Below are positions 1 to 5,457 of a stretch of 13,207 nt of DNA, in pieces. The notes under the pieces are model-generated. The model was not told the origin of the DNA and did not search any database. It was given only the letters and a program-made list of their open reading frames with translations. The stretch is from CAZGSV01 sp964528605. Lineage in GTDB: Bacteria > Armatimonadota > Zipacnadia > CAZGSV01. How positions within the stretch are numbered: position 1 is the stretch's first letter; each line of letters begins with the position of its first letter. Both the position numbers and the translations under genes were made by a program. The DNA is taken from positions 1 to 13,207 of the forward strand of contig CAZGSV010000099.1 of NCBI GenBank assembly GCA_964528605.1. Reading direction: 5' to 3'.

Positions 1-61
1 GATGCGCTCGGCGACGGTCCTGGCCGTTGCCCGTAACCGGCTGAAGCGGCATCGGGGGTGA
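1..61 (+). pseudogene. Fragment of a UroD-family gene (5' region), cut after RLKRH
   Basis: The second reading frame from the window edge gives about 19 residues beginning MRSATVLAVA and ending NRLKRHRG before a TGA at 59-61. It aligns without gaps to residues 26-44 of the intact UroD-family protein at 5458 (MGSTTIMAVA...DRLKRHLG), with 12 of 19 residues identical. The match ends at the same place as the second fragment at 1308-1434. At the DNA level it is clearly more diverged (about 65 percent over 17 codons), so it would derive from a different or older homologue. The upstream part lies outside the window. The piece is short, so chance similarity is possible, but the shared breakpoint makes homology more likely. 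Confidence 0.5.
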
Positions 62-120
62 CCAGGCAGCGCTTCTCGCCCCGTCTCCGCTGTCAGTGAG
101 GTCATCGAGTGCGGGCGCCG

Positions 121-1143
121 CTACGTGTTGCCGGCTTGCTCCGCTTCAGGTGCGAAATCCTCCGGCTTGAGTGCCTCCACGGGACTGAACCCGCTTCTAC
201 TGCTGAACTTCATTCGGTGCACGAAGTTGCGGAGGCAGTCCGAGCAGTCCAGTGCCTGAAAGCTCAGTTGCTTCAGCGTAGAGCGCGGAATTGCCGTGGA
301 CACTATCGTCTGCGGTTGCAGGTGCCCCGTGGTTGTGTTTACCAGCTCAGCCGAGGCGTGTACGAGCACCGTGTCTACCGGAAGAAATGCGAACAGCTCA
401 CGTGCCACACGGAGCACACAACTACAGACATGGTCCTGGTACAATTCGTGGAAGCGTGTCTTGGGCATCTGCCTTACGGAGACCTTCCCACTGGCGAGCA
501 GAGCTGTGACCTCTCGAGGGACGATGTCCTCGGGGTTGACGTGGAGTGTTGCCTCAATGAAGGAGCCGTCGCTCGTGTTGAACTCGATGGACGTACCGAG
601 CCCTGCGATGCCGCTGAGTGGATGCAGCTCCCCTATTGCCTGGCCGTAAGCCTCGGGATCGCGAGCCAAGATGCCGTCCGCAAGGCCGCGCAGGCGCTCC
701 CGTTCGCCCAGCAGTTCCTGGTACTCTTGCAATACCTCTTGGTATCTCCTTTCGTCCTCTGCCTTCGCCCTCTCGACGGCAGCGGTCAATTCGCCGCGCC
801 TAGCCTCGACTCGCCCAAGCAACTTGTCCGCCAGTGTGGGGCGGTAGCGGTGTAACTCCACGCGGGCCAGACGTTCGCCCTGGTCCGAGCGCGTCGGCTC
901 GGTAGGCTGGGGCGCTGTCCGGATAGCGTGCCAGTCCCGGGGAGGGGAACAGTCCTTGTGGATCGAGACCAGCGCCTTGACGTACGTTTCGTACAGCTGG
1001 ACATCAGCACCTGCCTGTTCAAGCTCCGTCTGTCGCGCCCTGCGTTTCGCTTCCCTCTCTCCGGCTCGGGCTCCTGCCATCGCCGCCCTGTCCATAGATC
1101 GCAGGGTCCCGCTGAGCGACCTGAGGGTTCCGCGCCAACGCAT
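121..1143 (-). CDS. Uncharacterised charged helical protein, 340 aa
   Basis: The start is placed at ATG 1143 because GGGGGAGG lies about five bases upstream on the minus strand; the longer open frame to 1317 would run through the promoter and into the UroD-family fragment. The N-terminal third is basic and helical. It is followed by a YETYVKALVSIHKDCSPPRDW stretch, a segment rich in Glu, Arg and Lys likely to form a coiled coil (about residues 110-155), and then a mixed alpha/beta region with a Cys-containing part (ELYQDHVCSCVLRVARELF) and a C-terminal NFVHRMKF motif. There is no signal peptide or membrane helix, so it is probably cytoplasmic. I do not recognise a named domain; it resembles conserved hypothetical proteins of unknown role. 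It is the only gene between the two UroD-family fragments and ends about 60 bases from the first, so a defence or accessory role is possible from position only. Confidence 0.8.
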   Translation of the reverse strand: MRWRGTLRSLSGTLRSMDRAAMAGARAGEREAKRRARQTELEQAGADVQLYETYVKALVSIHKDCSPPRDWHAIRTAPQPTEPTRSDQGERLARVELHRYRPTLADKLLGRVEARRGELTAAVERAKAEDERRYQEVLQEYQELLGERERLRGLADGILARDPEAYGQAIGELHPLSGIAGLGTSIEFNTSDGSFIEATLHVNPEDIVPREVTALLASGKVSVRQMPKTRFHELYQDHVCSCVLRVARELFAFLPVDTVLVHASAELVNTTTGHLQPQTIVSTAIPRSTLKQLSFQALDCSDCLRNFVHRMKFSSRSGFSPVEALKPEDFAPEAEQAGNT

Positions 1144-1213
1144 GCAGCCTCCCCCTTTCGTCGGTAGACCGGGGCTGTGCCTCGGCAGCCTCACCCCCAG
1201 CCACCACAACACC

Positions 1214-1242
1214 ATTTTACACCTCCCGCCCCCTCCTGCTAA
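1214..1242 (-). promoter_or_regulatory. Sigma-70-like promoter for the gene at 121-1143
   Basis: Read on the minus strand, TTAGCA (1237-1242) is followed by a 17-base spacer and TAAAAT (1214-1219), five of six bases of the -10 consensus. Transcription would start near 1207, giving a leader of about 64 bases before ATG 1143. The same arrangement, with matching bases GGTG just ahead of the -10, occurs upstream of the HNH gene at 5370-5398. Confidence 0.6.
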
Positions 1243-1307
1243 GCACAAAGGCGACCGCCGGAAGACCTGATCGGGCCGGGGCCCAGAAGAAAGGGAGGGT
1301 GCCCACA

Positions 1308-1434
1308 ATGACCTCACGTGACCGCGTCATCACCGCCATCCGGCACCAGGAGCCGGACCGCGTCCCTATTGACTTCGGCGCCATGGGTTCCACCACTATC
1401 ATGGCGGTCGCTTACGACCGCCTCAAACGCCACC
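1308..1434 (+). pseudogene. Truncated UroD-family methyltransferase gene, first 42 codons only
   Basis: ATG 1308 is preceded by a good ribosome binding site (AAGGGAGG, 1291-1298). The product starts MTSRDRVITAIRHQEPDRVP and continues to AYDRLKRH. It matches the intact protein at 5458 at all but three residues after the start. Over 126 bases the two genes differ at 16 positions, 11 of them silent, so this copy was under selection when they diverged. All 16 lie upstream of 1407; from 1407 to 1434 the two are identical, and then similarity stops at once. The reading frame continues to 1631, but after codon 42 it runs antisense to the secreted protein gene and encodes nothing recognisable. This is best read as the original or an earlier 5' end, separated from its gene body by the insertion of 1435-5584. 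Confidence 0.85.
1407..1434 (+). repeat. 28-base direct repeat, left copy (candidate attachment core)
   Basis: This segment is identical to 5557-5584, at an offset of 4150 bases. It covers the codons for VAYDRLKRH plus one base. Upstream the two copies are 83/99 identical, and downstream they are unrelated. A short perfect match at the end of a longer imperfect one is typical of a recombination core shared by the left and right junctions of an integrated element. Confidence 0.7.
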
Positions 1435-1464
1435 CCGTTCTGCTGAGGAACCTTGCACCTGCCT

Positions 1465-1959
1465 CTACTCTCCGGACCGGAACTCAATCGTCGTTTTCAT
1501 CTCCGAGCCTTCGGATTGACCCACAATCCGGGCAACCAGCTCGATCGGCTGCCAACCTGTACCGTATAGCCAGAAACCGGCGTGGTACCGTCCGTCGTCC
1601 CCCAGTATGCCGGCCTCACAAGTTCTCTTGAAGCGCACCTTGCCGCCCTCCCGGGCCACCATTTGCACGCGGCGGTCTGGCTCGTACGCTCCGGGCGTGC
1701 CGACGACCTCGACCACCACAAGAGTCGCGTCAGATGGGCCTTTGGCGGAGCCCTCCCCGATTCCCACGTTCCATAGCATGAAGTCCGGGTTGTCTATAAT
1801 GTTCTCGGAGAAGTCCCCCGTTTGGTTGTAGAAGAGGAATGCCTTGATCGCTCCGACATGGTAGGGCGGCGTTTCGTCGTCGGCGTTGTTGGAGACTCCC
1901 GTGCCGATGCAGAGTACGGGCAACAGCGCTAGAGCAAAGACCAGACGGCCGCGCTTCAT
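1465..1959 (-). CDS. Secreted conserved protein of unknown function, 164 aa
   Basis: ATG 1959 has AAGGAG nine bases upstream, and translation from it opens directly with a signal peptide: MKRGR, then a hydrophobic run FALALLPVLCIGTG, then a polar NNADDE region. Longer starts upstream would bury this signal, so I reject them. A Cys follows LPVL, but the residue before it is Leu, so it is not a good lipobox; Sec export with ordinary cleavage is more likely. The mature part (IKAFLFYNQTG, DNPDFMLWNVGIGEGSA, LVVVEVVGTPG, GRYHAGFWLYGTGWQPIELVA) looks like a small all-beta domain. It is the last gene of the minus-strand series, 64 bases after the membrane-anchored protein, and is probably cotranscribed with it. 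I do not recognise a named family. Its stop lies about 30 bases from the left junction at 1434. Confidence 0.78.
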   Translation of the reverse strand: MKRGRLVFALALLPVLCIGTGVSNNADDETPPYHVGAIKAFLFYNQTGDFSENIIDNPDFMLWNVGIGEGSAKGPSDATLVVVEVVGTPGAYEPDRRVQMVAREGGKVRFKRTCEAGILGDDGRYHAGFWLYGTGWQPIELVARIVGQSEGSEMKTTIEFRSGE

Positions 1960-2023
1960 ATGGGCACACTCCTTTGCACGTAATGGGTCCGCGCACCTCC
2001 GGCGACCGCCATCCCAATCGGGG

Positions 2024-3175
2024 CTAGGCGTCCGTGTCGCTGCCCCCGCCAGGCGCTTCCCGCTCAAGCCGCCGGTTGACCACGTCCAGGAGCGCTCCAA
2101 CCGCCCTGCTCCCCGCGCTGAATTCTGCCACTATCGTCGCCATCACTTGCTCGCACTTGCGGACCGCTCGATTCAGGTCGCGGCTCACGCCACGCATCTG
2201 GGATATCGAGGCGCGGGGCCCACGCGCGGCCTCCGCCGCTGCGGCGAGCGCGCCCTGGGTCGCTTCGATGGTGCCCTTCAGCCCCTCGGCGGCCTGCCGG
2301 TCCTCGGCTCGGGCGAGACTGGCAACAGACAGTAGCCGCTCGGTGCTCGCGACGAAACGGCGCCACGCACCCCGATACCGGTCGCAGTCGGCGGTCAGGG
2401 ACTCCGCGGAGTCTGTCATAGCCGCTGCCATGCCCTGGGCGACCTGCTGCATCCGAGCGGCCACGCTTCCGACCGCTGCTCCTCGCGCTCCCTCCATCTG
2501 GCCTGCGCCCCGCGCTATCCGACGTCCGAGCCACTGCGCGGAGCGGTTCAGTCCTTCCATGGAGTTGGCAACCTCCCTGCCGGAAGCCTCCACCTCGACC
2601 ATCAGGTCGAGGATGCCGGCTTCTTCATCTTGAGTGGTGCCCCCGGCCTCGGTCTCCTTCTTGCCTCGCCGACCCCTGAAGAGAACGTCCTTGAGCTTGC
2701 GCTCGTTGCCGAACTGGTCGATGAGAACTACCGTCGCCTTGAAGTCCTCCGTTTCTTGGCACACCGGCGGCTCGATCCAGAAGTCCGCGGAGGCCTCGGT
2801 GGTACGTCCCGGGGGAATCGCGTACTCACCGAACAGAGTCCCCTCGGCATCTCTAGTGGCGACACGACCGTCCGTTGGGGGGCGCACGAGCCGCGCCCCC
2901 ACAACCCGGACTTCTCCCTTGGTTATGTTAGTCACGTACCAGTGACCCACCACCTGCATGACGGACGTTTCACCGCGCCGCCCCAAAGCCCACCAACATC
3001 TGTCGGGCCAGGGAACGACTCGCATCGTGTCGCGAGGGACACCGGACGCACCTCCAGTCAACCGAGCCCAAAGCCGGCCGAAGGCGCGCCTTCCCCGCTT
3101 GAGCGCCACGAAAAGCGCTCCCCCGATCACGACGAGCGCGGCTATTCCCCCGGCGATGTCAGTCCAGTCGTACAT
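2024..3175 (-). CDS. Membrane-anchored protein with beta domain and long helical tail, 383 aa
   Basis: ATG 3175 is chosen because translation then opens MYDWTDIAGG straight into a membrane helix (about residues 8-26) followed by basic KRGRR; AGGA lies about seven bases upstream. The longer frame to 3253 adds a tail with no membrane or domain character. A beta-rich domain follows at about 70-168 (MQVVGHWYVTNI, IPPGRTTEASADFWIEPP, VLIDQFGNERK), looking like an Ig-type sandwich. After a charged linker the rest (about 185-370) is Ala/Arg/Glu-rich and almost wholly helical, with several Met-rich heptads, resembling a coiled-coil or signalling-type bundle. Positive charges just after the helix suggest that the body may be cytoplasmic, although this is uncertain. 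I do not recognise a named family. It lies 138 bases after the small membrane protein and 64 before the secreted one; the three probably act together at the envelope. Confidence 0.78.
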   Translation of the reverse strand: MYDWTDIAGGIAALVVIGGALFVALKRGRRAFGRLWARLTGGASGVPRDTMRVVPWPDRCWWALGRRGETSVMQVVGHWYVTNITKGEVRVVGARLVRPPTDGRVATRDAEGTLFGEYAIPPGRTTEASADFWIEPPVCQETEDFKATVVLIDQFGNERKLKDVLFRGRRGKKETEAGGTTQDEEAGILDLMVEVEASGREVANSMEGLNRSAQWLGRRIARGAGQMEGARGAAVGSVAARMQQVAQGMAAAMTDSAESLTADCDRYRGAWRRFVASTERLLSVASLARAEDRQAAEGLKGTIEATQGALAAAAEAARGPRASISQMRGVSRDLNRAVRKCEQVMATIVAEFSAGSRAVGALLDVVNRRLEREAPGGGSDTDA

Positions 3176-3313
3176 CGGTCCGTCCTGAAGCCGAATCGCA
3201 GGCCGCAAACTCGCAAGACCCCATGAATGGCCTCTTCGTGACGCCGTCGCCAAAACTCCACGGCAGTAAATGGGCTGCCAGAGACCGTGCCATCGTCGCG
3301 CAGGTGCGTCCGA

Positions 3314-3694
3314 CTAGCGTTCCTTCTCTGACATCGCGTCCTCGCCGCGTTCCGCCGCATCTCGGCCCGATTGGAGGATATTGACCCCAAAGCTGATTTG
3401 CATGAAGAACCTGCCCGCCTTTGCCCGCAGCTTGTTGAACAACAAGGCCAGCTGCAGCAATCGCCTGAACCGCGCGGCCTCAGCAACGTTGACCCCGCCG
3501 GCCTGCACTCCGTCTGTCAGGGAACTGCCACCGGTCGGCCTAGGATGCAATAGTCCCCATCCCAAGGCAAGAATCGACGCTACTCCCCCGGCTGTACTGA
3601 GGTACCGTTCCCATTCCCGGGATGCGGCAGAGGCGGCCAGCCCTGTGCACGCGGCCACGATCAGCAGCAGCACAATTGCGCTCATCGCCTTCAC
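3314..3694 (-). CDS. Small two-helix membrane protein, 126 aa
   Basis: The GTG at 3694 is preceded by GGAGG at eight bases; an ATG nine bases further in (3685) is the alternative but is too far from that site. The protein has a first hydrophobic helix at about residues 5-24 (AIVLLLIVAACTGLAA) and a second at about 33-50 (AGGVASILALGWGLL). An amphipathic basic segment follows (FRRLLQLALLFNKLRAKAGR), and the tail is charged (AERGEDAMSEKER). A Cys in the first helix (VAAC) resembles a weak lipobox, but the second hydrophobic segment makes an inner-membrane hairpin more likely. It lies 103 bases downstream of the methyltransferase and precedes the membrane-anchored protein, and no family is recognised. 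The size and position would suit a partner or membrane effector, but nothing in the sequence proves it. Confidence 0.7.
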   Translation of the reverse strand: MKAMSAIVLLLIVAACTGLAASAASREWERYLSTAGGVASILALGWGLLHPRPTGGSSLTDGVQAGGVNVAEAARFRRLLQLALLFNKLRAKAGRFFMQISFGVNILQSGRDAAERGEDAMSEKER

Positions 3695-3797
3695 CTGACA
3701 GTCCTCCGCTCCCGGCCAAGCAACGCCGTCGCTGGGCCTTCTGTTCTCGATCCCACCGCCGTGGCGGCGTAAGGCTGGCTGGCAGGCCAGGGCTCGA

Positions 3798-4601
3798 CTA
3801 GCGGCAGCGGCTCGCGGCGGCCTCAGCGCGCCGCAGTCCCAACCTTTTCTCGGTCATCTGGGTGTACTCCTCCGATGCGTCACAGAGAATCGCCCGTCGC
3901 CGCAGCTGCTTGCACACTACTCCCGTTGTCCCTGAGCCACACATCGGGTCCAGTACCACGTCTCCCTCCACCGTGGTCATCAAGACCAACGGTTCAATCA
4001 CCTTCACCGGTTTCTGCGCCGGGTGGCCGGCCTGCTCCGCCCGTCCCACGAACCCGACCAAAAGGGAGACCTCCAGCACGCTAGGCGGCCCAGGCATGTA
4101 CCGAAGTTTTCCCTGCCGCTGCTTCTCCAACTGCGCGCCGTTGAGAAAGTGCTCCGGGTAGAGCTGAGCAGTGGGCCTTCCCAGGTGCAGACACGTTAGC
4201 TGGCTCGAGCGCCACCCGCGAATGACCGACGGGCAGTTCTTGTAGTACCAGGTTAGCCACGCGACAAGCGCGAAACCCGGCGGCAGGTCGTCGAGCACCT
4301 TGTACACTATCTGTGGAAAGCCCCAAACAAAAATGTGCTCGGATATGTCCGCCGCTGCGTGAACGACTTGCGAGAGCCATTCATGATAGTCCGGCCTTAC
4401 CCCGCCCACGCCCTTGTTGTACCAGGGGTCCAAGATGGTGGTACGCACCGGCTCCCTCATGCGCTTGAGGACCTCCAGCACGTCTTGTGGCGGCAAGATC
4501 ACTACGCTGGTCTCTCCCGAAGCCGCCCCCGGCTCTTCATCGTGGAACAGCTTGGGCCGAGATGCCCCAATGGCGGCTGCCCTAACGCCGCTACGCTTCA
4601 T
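3798..4601 (-). CDS. Beta-class DNA methyltransferase (N4-cytosine or N6-adenine), 267 aa
   Basis: This enzyme transfers a methyl group from S-adenosylmethionine to an exocyclic amino group in DNA. The catalytic motif IV comes first as DPWY (residues 58-61, in TTILDPWYNKGVGG). The HPAQKP element sits at 193-198 and the cofactor-binding motif I, DPMCGSGTT, at 218-226; the order IV then I defines the beta class. DPWY in place of the usual DPPY or SPPY is an uncommon variant. The length of 267 aa is normal for a small enzyme of this class with a modest target-recognition part between 110 and 190. ATG 4601 has AGGAGG about nine bases upstream. The gene begins 19 bases after the HNH endonuclease stop, and its ribosome binding site lies in that gap, so the two are very probably one operon and a restriction-modification pair. 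Target sequence and exact base modified cannot be read from here. Confidence 0.88.
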   Translation of the reverse strand: MKRSGVRAAAIGASRPKLFHDEEPGAASGETSVVILPPQDVLEVLKRMREPVRTTILDPWYNKGVGGVRPDYHEWLSQVVHAAADISEHIFVWGFPQIVYKVLDDLPPGFALVAWLTWYYKNCPSVIRGWRSSQLTCLHLGRPTAQLYPEHFLNGAQLEKQRQGKLRYMPGPPSVLEVSLLVGFVGRAEQAGHPAQKPVKVIEPLVLMTTVEGDVVLDPMCGSGTTGVVCKQLRRRAILCDASEEYTQMTEKRLGLRRAEAAASRCR

Positions 4602-4620
4602 CCCATTCTCCTCCTCAGCC

Positions 4621-5292
4621 CTAGACGTCGCCGAAATACTCTTTGAGAAACTCGTAGACTCTCCGCTTCTCTTGCTCGGAGGCGGCCTGAACTATGGCGT
4701 ACACGTTGAGCCAGCCGGTTGCGTCGTCCCAATAGTTCTTCTTCATCACCTGATGGCGCCCGCACAACGCTTGCCATGCCCCAGAGTCGCTCGGATCCGA
4801 TTTCGGGTCCACGGCGTGGGGCCTCTTGTGGTCTGGAGTGAGCCTCACTCTTCCCCCTCCCACGGGGTCAGTGTCTCCCTCTCGCAGGCCGCATCGGGCC
4901 TCGCCCTCTTGCCACTCGCAGCGGTAGTCTGCGCGCCGGAGGACTTCCTGCCACGTCTGACCCTCTGGCCCCACCCGTGTCGAAGCACGGGGCCTCTTCC
5001 GTCGTGTCGGCATCAGGTATTCGCTCACCCTGAGGTTCCCGCGGTTCCGCCTGGAGAGAATGGTGTAGCCTTCATCGGTTCTCAGCTCAGAAAGCCGCTG
5101 GTGCCAGTTCTCGGGGGTTCTTCCCGTCTTCGGATCCCTCGCGACCTCCAGGATCTGCTCTCGTGTGGCGACTCTACCGATGTTGTCCAGGAAGAACGCC
5201 CTGATCCTGTCCCTCACGGAGGCCTGAAGGTACGACCCCTTGATCCTTGCCTGTCTCTTTCGCGGTTTCTGGTCCGTCGGCTTGCGTGTCAC
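4621..5292 (-). CDS. HNH restriction endonuclease with winged-helix domain, 223 aa
   Basis: This is likely the cutting partner of the adjacent methyltransferase. After a basic N-terminus, residues about 25-95 form a winged-helix-like DNA-binding part (REQILEVARDP, WHQRLSELRTDEGYTILSRR). The C-terminal half is HNH-like: DHKRPH (154-159), then WQALCGRHQVMKKN (173-186), with Cys at 125, 134 and 177 that may bind zinc. The usual HNH Asn before the LC motif is not present (Ala/Gly there), and the position of the last catalytic His holds Gln next to H180, so the active site is a variant form. Start: GTG 5292 has a near-perfect AAGGAGG six bases upstream. The longer GTG at 5361 has no site and falls at the predicted transcription start, so it is rejected. 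The gene opens the five-gene minus-strand series. Confidence 0.82.
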   Translation of the reverse strand: MTRKPTDQKPRKRQARIKGSYLQASVRDRIRAFFLDNIGRVATREQILEVARDPKTGRTPENWHQRLSELRTDEGYTILSRRNRGNLRVSEYLMPTRRKRPRASTRVGPEGQTWQEVLRRADYRCEWQEGEARCGLREGDTDPVGGGRVRLTPDHKRPHAVDPKSDPSDSGAWQALCGRHQVMKKNYWDDATGWLNVYAIVQAASEQEKRRVYEFLKEYFGDV

Positions 5293-5369
5293 CGCTGGCC
5301 TCCTTGCTTCTCGCTTCAGTCTTGCCGACCCGCGAAGGATAGCGATTGCGCTTCGGGTCACCGCACACT

Positions 5370-5398
5370 AGTTTACACCAATGGGGCTATGCTGCTAA
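5370..5398 (-). promoter_or_regulatory. Sigma-70-like promoter for the endonuclease operon
   Basis: On the minus strand, TTAGCA (5393-5398), a 17-base spacer and TAAACT (5370-5375) predict transcription starting near 5363, about 70 bases before GTG 5292. The -35 region lies inside a short palindrome (CTGCT-A-AGCAG). The bases at both ends match the promoter at 1214-1242 at the same spacing, while the 12 bases in the middle differ, so the two cargo blocks appear to use the same promoter type. Confidence 0.55.
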
Positions 5399-5457
5399 GC
5401 AGAGCCATGTCGCCTGGGCCTGCTGCGTGGTCCTGAGATGATAGCGGGGTGATTCTG

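Larger units (their letters stand above)
59..1434. mobile_element. Candidate inserted cargo unit 1 (about 1.4 kb)
   Basis: This stretch runs from the end of the first UroD-family fragment to the end of the second. It holds one minus-strand cargo gene (121-1143), its promoter (1214-1242) and a UroD-family 5' end (1308-1434). The layout is the same as in the larger unit to its right: cargo read leftwards, promoter, then a UroD-family 5' end pointing right. No integrase, terminal inverted repeat or target duplication was found. Calling it a mobile unit is an inference from the repeated architecture, and it depends on the short fragment at 2-61 being real. Confidence 0.25.

Noticed and set aside
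1216..1245. Plus-strand promoter (TTTACA ... TAAGCA) for the truncated UroD-family copy
   Set aside because: The -10 matches the consensus poorly. The same bases read on the minus strand give a much better promoter (TTAGCA-17-TAAAAT) for the cargo gene.
3756..3790. Small inverted repeats after the methyltransferase stop as a terminator
   Set aside because: CCGCC-GT-GGCGG and a neighbouring TGGC/GCCA pair could form hairpins, but no T run follows in the minus-strand direction, so termination is not supported.
5293..5361. Longer endonuclease start at GTG 5361
   Set aside because: It has no ribosome binding site and coincides with the predicted transcription start, whereas GTG 5292 has AAGGAGG at ideal spacing.
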